12,079 nt of DNA from Flavobacterium sp. (lineage in GTDB: Bacteria > Bacteroidota > Bacteroidia > Flavobacteriales > Flavobacteriaceae): positions 1 through 12,079 of the forward strand of contig JAGORP010000067.1 in the NCBI GenBank assembly GCA_018062725.1, in the 5' to 3' direction. The translations under genes and the position numbers were made by a program. The notes beneath the pieces were generated by a model. It was not told the origin of the DNA. It saw only the letters and a list, made by a program, of their open reading frames with translations, and made no database searches. Positions 1 through 8,995 of the stretch are shown here, piece by piece. How positions within the stretch are numbered: position 1 is the stretch's first letter; the number at the start of each line of letters is the position of its first letter.

Positions 1-685
<685 letters not shown>

Positions 686-689
686 TTAG

Positions 690-1676
690 TTAGGTAGTCA
701 TTATGTCAGAAACTCGAAGTAATTCTTCATCAATTTTTGAGCTTCCTTTTATGGCTTGTTCTAATGGCGTTAAAGTTACTCTGTCTTGTAACAATCCAAC
801 CATGTAATTTGATTTTCCTTCTAATAATGATTCGACTGCTTTCACGCCTAATCTTGAAGCTAAAACTCGATCGAAACAAGAGGGTGAACCGCCACGTTGC
901 ATGTGTCCTAAAACGGAAACGCGCACGTCATACTCAGGTAGATTTTCTTCCACGTATTCTTTGAGTTCGAAAACATTTTTTCCGATTTTATCGCCTTCAG
1001 AAACCACGACAATACTTGATAATTTTCCTGAAGCTTTACTTTTTTGGAGGGACTCTAAGAGACGGTCTAATCCTAAATCTTCTTCTGGAATTAAAATTTC
1101 TTCTGCTCCAGCACCAATTCCGGCGTTCAGTGCAATATGTCCGGCATCACGTCCCATCACTTCCACAAAAAATAAGCGGTTATGTGAATTGGCAGTATCA
1201 CGAATTTTATCGATACATTCCACCACGGTGTTTAGTGCCGTATCGTATCCTAAAGTATGACTGGTTCCAAAAATATCATTATCGATTGTTCCAGGAATCC
1301 CCATCACAGGATAATTGAATTCATTATTGAAGATTTCGGCACCCGTAAACGTTCCGTCACCACCAATGACAACTAAAGCATCAATTCCCGCCTTTTTGAG
1401 ATGCTCGTGGGCAATTTTTCGCCCTTCGACGGTCATAAAATCTTTAGAACGGGCTGACTTTAAAATCGTACCTCCAAGGTGCACAATGTTTTTTACTGAA
1501 CGAGGTCCCATTTCTTTGAAATCACCTTCAATCATACCTTGGTACCCGCGATAAATTCCAACACATTCAATATTATGATACGCACAGGTACGAACCACAG
1601 AACGGATGGCCGCATTCATTCCTGGAGAATCACCACCAGAGGTTAAAACTCCAATTTTTTGTATTGCTTTTGACAT
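690..1676 (-). CDS. pfkA: ATP-dependent 6-phosphofructokinase
   Basis: Phosphorylates fructose-6-phosphate to fructose-1,6-bisphosphate, the committed step of glycolysis, in the cytoplasm. At 328 aa it is the normal length for the bacterial PfkA family. Visible motifs in order are the nucleotide-binding LTSGGDSPGMNAA (11-23), GGDGTFTGA (105-113), the catalytic loop PGTIDND (128-134, Asp132 corresponding to E. coli Asp127), MGRDAGH (174-180) and the substrate-binding HMQRGG (258-263). Gly at both discriminating positions (GGDG, not GGDD; PGTIDND, not PKTIDND) points to ATP rather than pyrophosphate as donor, following the established PFK family rule. The start is ATG at 1676. The upstream 116-bp spacer to tamB carries a repeated TTTTAACAAA element (in this strand's sense) but no consensus promoter that I can identify with confidence. 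The gene precedes gap in the same orientation. Confidence 0.98.
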   Translation of the reverse strand: MSKAIQKIGVLTSGGDSPGMNAAIRSVVRTCAYHNIECVGIYRGYQGMIEGDFKEMGPRSVKNIVHLGGTILKSARSKDFMTVEGRKIAHEHLKKAGIDALVVIGGDGTFTGAEIFNNEFNYPVMGIPGTIDNDIFGTSHTLGYDTALNTVVECIDKIRDTANSHNRLFFVEVMGRDAGHIALNAGIGAGAEEILIPEEDLGLDRLLESLQKSKASGKLSSIVVVSEGDKIGKNVFELKEYVEENLPEYDVRVSVLGHMQRGGSPSCFDRVLASRLGVKAVESLLEGKSNYMVGLLQDRVTLTPLEQAIKGSSKIDEELLRVSDIMTT

Positions 1677-1713
1677 TAACTTTCTATTATTAATGTAAAA
1701 TTAGTAAAGAAAC

Positions 1714-1741
1714 TTTGTTAAAAAGCTAACATTTGTTAAAA
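1714..1741. repeat. Short direct repeat TTTGTTAAAA x2 upstream of pfkA
   Basis: TTTGTTAAAA occurs at 1714-1723 and again at 1732-1741, 18 bp apart start to start. The second copy also forms a palindrome, TAACA-TT-TGTTA (1727-1738). It lies 38-65 bp upstream of the pfkA start codon, where a promoter or operator would be. In AT-rich spacer DNA such short matches can arise by chance, so an operator role is only a suggestion. Confidence 0.3.
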
Positions 1742-1792
1742 TCTAAGTTAGAATTTAGAATTCAAACGTTTTCGTTAATAAGTTTTTAGTAC

Positions 1793-4700
1793 TTAGTCTA
1801 AATCAGGTGCTTTTTCTTCAGGAAGTTTAGATTTTTCTGAAGATCTTTTTTGGCGTTGGTCGGTAAATTGTATAAATTCTGGAGAGAGATCGGAATCTGG
1901 AATTTCGTCTTTAGATTCTTGTTCTTTTTTGGCTTTTTTAGAATTTAAGATTTTATAAGCCAGTTCTTTAAACGTATTAAAATCGACTTCATAAGAAACT
2001 CCAAGACCTTGTGTATAGCCAATACCATTTTCCCCTAAATAATTAATATCATTTTCGCGATTAAAAAAGCGCGCTTTCAAAGTTCCATCTTCATTTAATC
2101 GAAGTTGCACTTCAATATTCCCAACAATCACCGATTCGTTTAATCCACCCACAGGCACATCAAATTTACCATTAATAGAAATTCGGTCACTCAAATCGGT
2201 CGAAAGCGTAACCCCTACTCGACTTTCTGTTTGGAAATCGGAATTTCGTCTATTTCCTTGTGTATAAACAGGTGATAATTTAAATTTTCCATCACCACTA
2301 GAAAAGATATCTTCAAATAAGCTTCCTGCCGTTTCAAATAAATTCATGGTCAAATCTAAATCGGAAACCCCTTTATCACTCAAAAAAGTACCGGATGACA
2401 ATAAGGCAAAAGCTTGTTTTTGACGCGTATCACTATCACTTAATTTATAATCGATATCCGATTTTAAAATCGAACTCGCGTTAGGAAAATCGATGGTAAT
2501 ATCTGGCGTTGGATTACTCAATCGATCGGTTAATTTTACGACAACTTCCGTTGGAATTTTTTTATTAAAATTTGGGTTATCTAATAATGGTGCTGGATTT
2601 GCTTCCGTTTTATACACGGCTTCCATGTTTAAAGTGGCATTTAGTGGATCTCCGTCCCAAGAAATATAACCTCCTTTTTTTACTGCGAATTTTTTATCTA
2701 TAATTCCACCATATTTAAAGTTGTACACTCCTTCATAGGCCTGGAAATCGCCCCACATATTAAATTTTCCTAGCGTATTGATTTCCATTAAAAGCGATCC
2801 TACTCCACGTCCTTTTAAACCATGACCATTACTTTTGTTGATAATCACTTCAATTTCGGCCACTGGAGTAATGTCTAATTCAAAATTAAGCTCAATACCA
2901 TTATAATTTTTATCTTTTCCGAGTACTCCTTTTGAATTATCTGATTTTGAATTTACGAATTTGATATAATCTTTTTCAGAAGTTGCTTCGGTATCACTAA
3001 TTGGAATTTTGATTGAAGTTCCTTTTTCGGAAGTTGCATTCACGTTGATCACCAAGCCATTGATAGGTCCTTTTATGGAAGCATTCCCGTCAATAAAAGC
3101 CGTACCATAATAAAGCGCTTCATCAGAATCTTTGGTATCTAGGGCTAGAATTCGAGAGGAATTAATATTTAAATCCAGCACCCAATCGGCAAATTTATTA
3201 TGTCGAATTCCGCCACTTAAAATTCCTTCCGTTTTATATTTGGAATCGATAAGCTTTATATTTCTGAACGAAAATTGATTTTCGGTAACATCAACAATTG
3301 AGTTATTGGAGAAATTGTAATCGGTATTTAAATACGGAATTTTAATTCCTGCTTTATTCAAGTAAACACGACCGTTGATGTCTGGATTCTCCAGTTCTCC
3401 TTCAAAACTTGCAGTTCCCGAAGCCAAACCTCGAATATTAGTCAGTACTTCACCTCCAAATGGAGCAAAGATAGCCATGTTAAAATCCTCCAAACGCAAA
3501 TCCAAATCGAGCAGCGTTTTCTTCCCGTCAACAAAAATATTTCCATCGGCAGCAAACGACTCCAAGCCATCATTTTTAAGTACCGAATTCACTTTAAAGT
3601 TTTTAAAACTATCGTCTCCTTTTACATCGATATTTAATTTTCCAAGAGCAAAATTATTGATATTCAAACTATCAATACTTATTGAGGAAGAAGGTTCATA
3701 GATGGCATTTCGCTGTTTAAAATCGACCATTCCGTTTACTTTTCCTTTAAATTTTAAACTATCCACTGAAGGTGTAATTTTATCGAGTTCGACATCCTTA
3801 AAGGAGAGTTTCAAATCTTTGTAGGTAGAATCGCGCAAAACCCCCATGAGCTCCATTGCTTGATTTTCATGGGTTACAGAGATTTTTTCTATAGCAAAAT
3901 CGGTTAGTTTTTTATTAAAAACGATTTTATTGTCTTTGGCTTCGTCTTCGTTAATGAACCATAGATAATCTTTAAAATTTACTTCCGATTTTTTAATTCC
4001 TACAACACTTTTATTCTCTTTATCAATCGTATGGTACAAGTTCAGATTATAAAAATCATTCCCTTTTTTACCACCTTTAAATTCTGTTCTAAAAAACAAG
4101 GTATCGTTAGCCGTTACATTAATCAAACTCATATCGGAAACTTTGTAGTATTTGGTTTTAATACTATCCATTTCGATATAAGCATTATACAGTGGGTTTT
4201 TATTATCGATATCAATATTAATATTATCTATTTCGTTACCGTAGGCTTTTATATTTGGAGATTTAAAATTGAAACGAAACAACCCGTCGTTGGAGTCAAT
4301 TTCTCCTTTCATAAAAGTATTTTCTCCTAAAGAAATTTCGGGATAAAACACTTCGACCAACTTACTATAGACATTAAAATCGAATTTAACGAATTGCCCT
4401 TTGCTCACTTTATTGGGTGAATAATTGGCATACAAACTTCCGAGTGAATTTTCGATTAAATCGGGCAATTGTTTGAATTGGAATTTACCTTCGACTTTTC
4501 CTTCAATAATATCGGGTGAATTAATCGTGATGGTTCGTACTCTGTCTTGATCGAAAGTAGATTTCACCATAAAATCATCAAAGAAGTACGTATCCTTACT
4601 ATTTTCATAAGAAGTTTGATTGATAAATACATCTCCGTGCAAGTTATCTATAGTATTTCCGTGTAAATTCATAACGACATCTCCGCGAAAAACAGAAATA

Positions 4701-6316
4701 TCATCGGCAGTGTAGATGTTTAGCTTTTTCAGATTCGCATATTCTACCTTAACATGAAAATCATATTTATTTTCTTTTTTACCTAGATCCAGATTTCCGT
4801 CAAAATCCATGATTAAATTAGGATCGTTTGCCGTTATATTTCCGTTAAAGACGGCTTTTTTCATCGTGCCATCCACTACAATATTTTGATAATTATATTT
4901 GTTGTAGTACACACTTCTAACTTTTCCTTTAATTTTTGTGTCTAAATATTTTTCTTTAAAACCTTTCCCATCAACATCTAAATCCAGGTTAACAATGCCT
5001 AAATCATCTCGAGATAAAAACTTACCTAAATTGAAATCGGATAACTTTACATTTCCATTATAAGTAGCATTGTCAATATTGTCAATGTTTGTCATGTTCA
5101 AATTGGATTGAACATTACCTAACGCCGTATTGAGTAATACATTTGCTTTGACTGTTTTCATTGTCACTTCGGTTTCACCAGAAAGTGTAAAACGACCAAA
5201 TTTCTTAAACGTAGTTGGCAAATTATCTCCTAAAACTCTTGGCAGTATTTTGTTTAAATCATTGTAAGTGGAAGATATTTTAGAAAACTTACCTTTCATA
5301 TAAAAGGTATTTTTCTCCTTTTTAAACAAGTTTTTGAAATTAAAATCCCCTCTAATTTCAGAATTATTATCATCAATCAGAATTAACTTTTTAGTTTTAA
5401 AATTATTCAATGTTCCTAATAATTTCCCCTTTACATCAAAACGTTGTCCTTCTCCGAATTCGCCGTAAAACAATTTTAAATCGGTTGAAGAAACAGAAGC
5501 TTCGTCTATACGTATATCAAAAACAACTTTATTATTAAAATCTGAAAAATGTTCTCGTTTATACCGTAGCTCGACTTCCCCTTTTAATTTAGAATTGGGC
5601 GTAATTAAATTTAAATTTTCAAGATGGATGTTCTTTTTGGTGTAAGTAAAACTAGAAGTAAGATCGTCTACGACTAATCCGCGATTGTCTACAAAAGACA
5701 TTTCGTCAATATTCATCGTAACATCTGGACCTAAAATTTTGAAATTGGAGGTTTCGGCATTTAATTTTTTGGCGCTGAACACCAATTTTTCATTTGAATT
5801 TTCATCAACGAACGTAAAATCACTATCCATTAAATGCATTTTTTGAGCCGTAAGCAAAAACTTCTTTTTGGAAGTCGAAGGCTTACCATCGTCAAACAAT
5901 GCAACAAATTTATCCAGATTGGTATCTCGTTCGCCTTTGTAATTTTTCAATTTGAAGCGCAAGCCATCCAATCGAACTTCCCCGAAATGCAAATCGCCAT
6001 CAATCATTTTTTTGGCGTCAAGGATATTGGTTTTTAATACTTTTATGTAAAAAAGAGTATCATTTTTATAATCTCGAATCAATACTTTTTTTAGTTTCAC
6101 ACCACCAAATACGGTAAAACTAGCCTCTTCAATTGTGATATCCGTCTTAAATTCTTCGTTTAGCCATTCGGTGGCATACTTTCCTAATTTTGTTTGAACA
6201 GCTGGTGTATTTAAAGCAATAGCAAGCCCTAACAATAGCAAAATAATTCCCAAAAGGAAAAATAGCATGTATTTGAGATATTTTTTGAGGCCAGTATTTT
6301 TTTTAGTTTCTTCCAA
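1793..6316 (-). CDS. tamB: TamB-family translocation/assembly module protein
   Basis: A 1507-aa inner-membrane-anchored protein expected to span the periplasm as a long beta-rich groove. In this family it works with a BamA-like outer-membrane partner (TamA, or the lipoprotein TamL in Bacteroidota) in outer-membrane protein assembly and/or phospholipid transport. The N-terminus has a Lys-rich cytoplasmic tip followed by one membrane segment at about residues 16-36, then NTPAVQTKLGKYAT, typical of AsmA/TamB starts. The middle consists of long repetitive beta-strand sequence. From about residue 1000 to 1470 lies the TamB C-terminal domain, with the recognisable GVGSLLMEINTLGKFNMWGDF and the later YISWDGDPLNATLNM. 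A charged Lys/Glu/Asp-rich tail of roughly 50 residues ends the protein. The start is TTG at 6316, because an in-frame TAA lies three codons upstream and the only nearby ATG (codon 17) would remove the charged N-terminus before the membrane segment. It is divergent from tsaD. The partner gene is not in this window. Confidence 0.9.
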   Translation of the reverse strand: MEETKKNTGLKKYLKYMLFFLLGIILLLLGLAIALNTPAVQTKLGKYATEWLNEEFKTDITIEEASFTVFGGVKLKKVLIRDYKNDTLFYIKVLKTNILDAKKMIDGDLHFGEVRLDGLRFKLKNYKGERDTNLDKFVALFDDGKPSTSKKKFLLTAQKMHLMDSDFTFVDENSNEKLVFSAKKLNAETSNFKILGPDVTMNIDEMSFVDNRGLVVDDLTSSFTYTKKNIHLENLNLITPNSKLKGEVELRYKREHFSDFNNKVVFDIRIDEASVSSTDLKLFYGEFGEGQRFDVKGKLLGTLNNFKTKKLILIDDNNSEIRGDFNFKNLFKKEKNTFYMKGKFSKISSTYNDLNKILPRVLGDNLPTTFKKFGRFTLSGETEVTMKTVKANVLLNTALGNVQSNLNMTNIDNIDNATYNGNVKLSDFNLGKFLSRDDLGIVNLDLDVDGKGFKEKYLDTKIKGKVRSVYYNKYNYQNIVVDGTMKKAVFNGNITANDPNLIMDFDGNLDLGKKENKYDFHVKVEYANLKKLNIYTADDISVFRGDVVMNLHGNTIDNLHGDVFINQTSYENSKDTYFFDDFMVKSTFDQDRVRTITINSPDIIEGKVEGKFQFKQLPDLIENSLGSLYANYSPNKVSKGQFVKFDFNVYSKLVEVFYPEISLGENTFMKGEIDSNDGLFRFNFKSPNIKAYGNEIDNINIDIDNKNPLYNAYIEMDSIKTKYYKVSDMSLINVTANDTLFFRTEFKGGKKGNDFYNLNLYHTIDKENKSVVGIKKSEVNFKDYLWFINEDEAKDNKIVFNKKLTDFAIEKISVTHENQAMELMGVLRDSTYKDLKLSFKDVELDKITPSVDSLKFKGKVNGMVDFKQRNAIYEPSSSISIDSLNINNFALGKLNIDVKGDDSFKNFKVNSVLKNDGLESFAADGNIFVDGKKTLLDLDLRLEDFNMAIFAPFGGEVLTNIRGLASGTASFEGELENPDINGRVYLNKAGIKIPYLNTDYNFSNNSIVDVTENQFSFRNIKLIDSKYKTEGILSGGIRHNKFADWVLDLNINSSRILALDTKDSDEALYYGTAFIDGNASIKGPINGLVINVNATSEKGTSIKIPISDTEATSEKDYIKFVNSKSDNSKGVLGKDKNYNGIELNFELDITPVAEIEVIINKSNGHGLKGRGVGSLLMEINTLGKFNMWGDFQAYEGVYNFKYGGIIDKKFAVKKGGYISWDGDPLNATLNMEAVYKTEANPAPLLDNPNFNKKIPTEVVVKLTDRLSNPTPDITIDFPNASSILKSDIDYKLSDSDTRQKQAFALLSSGTFLSDKGVSDLDLTMNLFETAGSLFEDIFSSGDGKFKLSPVYTQGNRRNSDFQTESRVGVTLSTDLSDRISINGKFDVPVGGLNESVIVGNIEVQLRLNEDGTLKARFFNRENDINYLGENGIGYTQGLGVSYEVDFNTFKELAYKILNSKKAKKEQESKDEIPDSDLSPEFIQFTDQRQKRSSEKSKLPEEKAPDLD

Positions 6317-6374
6317 AGAATATTAAGTTCGAAAAGGACAAACAGTCCTAAAATATTAGATAAAAATCTGTATT

Positions 6375-6405
6375 TTTGGGCTTCCGATGTAAAAATATAT
6401 ATTTT
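6375..6405 (+). promoter_or_regulatory. Candidate Bacteroidota promoter for tsaD
   Basis: TTTG (6375-6378), a 19-bp spacer, then TATATTTT (6398-6405) matches the Bacteroidota sigma-factor consensus TTTG-N19-21-TAnnTTTG at all but the last position. The end of the -7 box lies 39 bp before the tsaD ATG, a plausible leader length. This is a sequence match only. Confidence 0.5.
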
Positions 6406-6417
6406 AAATCGGTTTTT

Positions 6418-6425
6418 CAAATATA
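6418..6425 (-). promoter_or_regulatory. Candidate -7 box for tamB
   Basis: On the minus strand these bases read TATATTTG, an exact match to TAnnTTTG, about 100 bp before the tamB start. No good TTTG is found 19-21 bp upstream, so it is half a promoter at best. It lies just past the tsaD -7 box, so the two promoters would be back to back and overlapping. Confidence 0.3.
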
Positions 6426-6444
6426 ACGCAAATTCTGTGCCTTT

Positions 6445-7467
6445 ATGCATAAGCAACCAACATATATTCTTGCCATTGAGAGTTCATGCGACGATACTGC
6501 CGCCGCTGTTTTATGCGATAACAAAGTTTTGTCGAACATAGTAGCACGCCAAAGTATTCACGAAGAATATGGTGGCGTGGTACCCGAATTGGCTTCCCGT
6601 GCCCATCAACAAAATATTGTACCTGTCATAGACGTCGCTATAAAGAAAGCAGGAATTACAAAAGAACAACTCTCTGCCATTGCCTTTACACAAGGCCCTG
6701 GCTTGATGGGATCATTATTAGTTGGTAGTTCTTTTGCTAAAAGTATGGCTATGGCATTAAACATTCCATTAATCGCTGTCAATCATATGCATGCGCATAT
6801 TTTGGCACATTTTATTGATGAAGTTGGATTTGACAAACCGGAATTTCCATTTTTAGCGTTAACTATTTCTGGCGGACATACACAAATTGTGAAAGTGAAT
6901 AGTTTTTTTGACATGGAAATCATTGGTGAAACTACCGATGATGCTGTGGGAGAAGCTTTTGACAAAAGTGCCAAAATATTGGGACTTCCTTATCCTGGTG
7001 GCCCTTTAATTGACAAATATGCGCAATTGGGAAATCCGAAGGCTTATCCTTTCACAAAGCCTAAAGTGGCGGGATTGGATTTTAGTTTTAGTGGATTAAA
7101 AACTCAAATCTTATATTTCGTTCAAAAAAATGTAAAAGAGAATCCGAATTTTATAGACGAAAATCAAAATGATATTTGTGCTTCCATTCAACATATTATT
7201 ATTAAGATTTTGATGGAAAAGGTAAAAATGGCTGTCGAACAGACTGGAATTACACAAATTGCTATTGGCGGTGGAGTTTCGGCTAATTCTGGAATAAGAA
7301 ACACGTTAAAAGAAACCGAAACCAAATACGGTTGGAAAACATTTATTCCAAAATTTGAATATACAACCGACAATGCTGCGATGATTGGAATTGTAGGTTA
7401 TCACAAATATTTAGAAAATCATTTTAGTGCTGCCTCAGTAGTTTCTAAAGCCAGAATCGAATTTTAA
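6445..7467 (+). CDS. tsaD: tRNA N6-adenosine threonylcarbamoyltransferase TsaD
   Basis: Transfers the threonylcarbamoyl group from threonylcarbamoyl-AMP to A37 of ANN-decoding tRNAs, acting with TsaB and TsaE in the cytoplasm; usually essential in bacteria. The 340-aa length is normal for the Kae1/TsaD family. Motifs seen are IESSCDDTAAAV (11-22), GGVVPELASRAH (43-54), QGPGLMGSLLVG (83-94), the metal-binding pair His114/His118 in NHMHAH, ISGGHTQI (141-148), DDAVGEAFDKSAKILGLPYPGG (165-186), FSFSGLKT (213-220), GGGVSANSGIR (275-285) and TDNAAMIG (308-315, with Asp309 the third metal ligand). ATG at 6445 fits the family N-terminus. The stop is followed after one base by rsmE, indicating an operon with probable translational coupling. 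tamB is divergent. Confidence 0.98.
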   Translation: MHKQPTYILAIESSCDDTAAAVLCDNKVLSNIVARQSIHEEYGGVVPELASRAHQQNIVPVIDVAIKKAGITKEQLSAIAFTQGPGLMGSLLVGSSFAKSMAMALNIPLIAVNHMHAHILAHFIDEVGFDKPEFPFLALTISGGHTQIVKVNSFFDMEIIGETTDDAVGEAFDKSAKILGLPYPGGPLIDKYAQLGNPKAYPFTKPKVAGLDFSFSGLKTQILYFVQKNVKENPNFIDENQNDICASIQHIIIKILMEKVKMAVEQTGITQIAIGGGVSANSGIRNTLKETETKYGWKTFIPKFEYTTDNAAMIGIVGYHKYLENHFSAASVVSKARIEF

Positions 7468-7468
7468 C

Positions 7469-8173
7469 ATGCAATTATTTTATAATCCTGACATAAATAC
7501 CGCTTTAACGGAATTTTCTTTCGACAAAGAAGAAAGCAAACATATTGTCAAAGTGTTACGCAAGAAAGAAAGCGATATTTTACATGTCACCAATGGTTTG
7601 GGTTTTTTATTTACGACTGAAATCATTTTCGCTTCTGAAAAAAAATGCACGGTAAAAATCACGCAATCGGAAGTACAGTCAGCAACTCCTTTTCATTTAC
7701 ACCTTGCGGTTGCCCCAACAAAAATGAACGATCGATTTGAATGGTTTTTAGAAAAAGCAACCGAGATTGGTGTGCATGAAATTACTCCAATTATTTGCGA
7801 TCATTCAGAAAGAAAAATCATCAAAACCGAACGATTTGCAAAAATCATTGAATCGGCCATGAAACAATCGTTACAATTTCACTTACCTATATTAAATGAA
7901 CCAATTTCTTTTTCCGCATTTATCCAACAGAAACAAGAAGGTGACTTATTTATCGCACATTGTGAAGCAACTGAAAAACGATTATTAAAAGAAAGTATTG
8001 CTAAAAATCAAAAATATACTGTTTTAATTGGACCAGAAGGAGATTTTTCGGAAAAAGAAATTAAATTAGCACTAGACAACAACTACAAACCTGTATCCTT
8101 AGGGAATACCCGATTACGAACGGAAACTGCGGCAGTAGTAGCTTGTCATAGTATAATTTTTGCAAACGAATAA
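7469..8173 (+). CDS. rsmE: 16S rRNA (uracil(1498)-N3)-methyltransferase RsmE
   Basis: SAM-dependent SPOUT-class (trefoil-knot) methyltransferase that methylates N3 of U1498 in 16S rRNA, in assembled 30S subunits. The 234-aa length is typical. The N-terminal PUA-like part holds FDKEESKHIVKVLR (18-31). The catalytic part contains KATEIGVHEITPI (96-108), SERKIIKTERFAKIIESAMKQS (113-134), the SAM-binding LIGPEGDFSEKEI (186-198) and LGNTRLRTETAAV (211-223). The knot motif reads GPEGDFS where many homologues have GPEGGFS, a minor variation. ATG at 7469 lies one base after the tsaD stop, and the next gene's ATG lies one base after the rsmE stop, so the three genes form one compact unit. Confidence 0.97.
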   Translation: MQLFYNPDINTALTEFSFDKEESKHIVKVLRKKESDILHVTNGLGFLFTTEIIFASEKKCTVKITQSEVQSATPFHLHLAVAPTKMNDRFEWFLEKATEIGVHEITPIICDHSERKIIKTERFAKIIESAMKQSLQFHLPILNEPISFSAFIQQKQEGDLFIAHCEATEKRLLKESIAKNQKYTVLIGPEGDFSEKEIKLALDNNYKPVSLGNTRLRTETAAVVACHSIIFANE

Positions 8174-8174
8174 C

Positions 8175-8816
8175 ATGAAAAAAATAAGCATACTTGGATT
8201 TTTATTTTTTTTGAGTTTGGGATTTTCCCAAGAAATTGCATTATTAAAATACAATGGCGGTGGAGACTGGTATGCCAATCCGACTGCTTTACCGAATTTA
8301 ATTAAGTTTGCCAATTTAAATATCAATACCCGAATAAAGAGCAAGCCGATTAATGTTTCTCCTGGTAGTTCCGATTTGTTTTCTTATCCATTTGTACACA
8401 TGACGGGCCATGGAAATGTCGTTTTCAATGCTCAGGAAGCCGAAAACATAAGAAACTACCTTTCTGCTGGTGGTTTTCTACATATTGATGACAATTACGG
8501 AATGGATAAATACATTCGAAATGAAATCAAAAAATTATTTCCTACAATTCCCTTATTAGAGATTCCTGTTTCGCATCCTATTTTTCAAAAACCATTTGTT
8601 TTCCCTAGTGGATTGCCTAAAATTCACGAACATGATGGTAAAAAACCCCAAGCATTTGGAATATTTATCAACAACAAATTGGTTCTATTGTACACCTACT
8701 AATGCGATTTAGGAGATGGGTGGGAAGATCCCGAAGTTCACAACAACCCTAAAGAAACAAGGGAAAAAGCCTTAAAAATGGGCGCCAATATTCTTAATTT
8801 TGTTTTTTCTAACTAA
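8175..8816 (+). pseudogene. DUF4159-family secreted protein interrupted by an in-frame TAA
   Basis: The frame from ATG 8175 has a signal peptide (MKKISILGFLFFLSLGFSQ, cleavage likely after Ser18 or Gln19) and then a DUF4159 (PF13709)-type domain: LLKYNGGGDWYANP (23-36), HMTGHGNVVF (75-84), GGFLHIDDNYGMD (99-111) and PVSHPIF (131-137). Translation stops at TAA 8700-8702 after 175 residues. Past that codon the same frame runs for 37 more codons to TAA 8814-8816, encoding CDLGDGWEDPEVHN and a tail ending GANILNFVFSN. From memory of the family, that tail normally follows YTY plus one residue, usually Glu, so a GAA-to-TAA change is the simplest explanation. The intact length would be 213 aa. A TTG 15 bp upstream would overlap rsmE and place extra residues before the signal peptide, so ATG 8175 is preferred. 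The biochemical role is unknown. It is the last gene of the tsaD-rsmE unit. It could be a decayed gene, a sequencing error, or a functional 175-aa product lacking the tail. Confidence 0.8.
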
Positions 8817-8832
8817 AAAACAGCTTTTTTAT
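8815..8832 (+). terminator. Weak possible terminator after the DUF4159 gene
   Basis: A run of six A, a CAGC loop and a run of six T directly follow the distal stop codon (stem 8815-8820 with 8825-8830). An A-T-only hairpin is weak, and the stem has no GC pair. It is plausible as the operon end only because nothing better is present before the next promoter. Confidence 0.25.
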
Positions 8833-8912
8833 TGTTTTATTAATGGCTTAATTTTAAACAAATTACGCACACCGATGATAACACACACTTCATAGATTTT
8901 ATTTGATTTTTT

Positions 8913-8944
8913 TTTGGAGTTTTTCACAATTAATTATAGTATTT
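8913..8944 (+). promoter_or_regulatory. Candidate promoter for metalloprotease copy 1
   Basis: TTTG (8913-8916), a 20-bp spacer and TAGTATTT (8937-8944, 6 of 8 to TAnnTTTG). The box ends 51 bp before the ATG at 8996. The second metalloprotease gene has the same arrangement at nearly the same distance, which supports both calls. Confidence 0.4.
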
Positions 8945-8995
8945 CCATATAAATAATTGAAAAATTACCAATTTAACAACTAAACCAATTAAATT

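Noticed and set aside
901..1260. Plus-strand open frame of 119 codons inside pfkA
   Set aside because: It is antisense to a fully conserved pfkA and its composition is that of a reverse-complement shadow; no independent start signal.
6335..6349. Small hairpin AGGAC-AAACA-GTCCT in the tamB leader
   Set aside because: A 5-bp stem without a T run on either strand; too weak to call a terminator or riboswitch.
6229..6456. Minus-strand open frame of 75 codons overlapping the tamB start and the tamB-tsaD spacer
   Set aside because: It is out of frame with tamB, covers its membrane-anchor region, has no recognisable motif, and is explained as a shadow of tamB.
8700..8705. Programmed stop-codon readthrough or recoding in the DUF4159 gene
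   Set aside because: TAA is the least leaky stop, the following bases (TGC) are not a known readthrough context, and no downstream stem-loop is apparent; point mutation or sequencing error is simpler.
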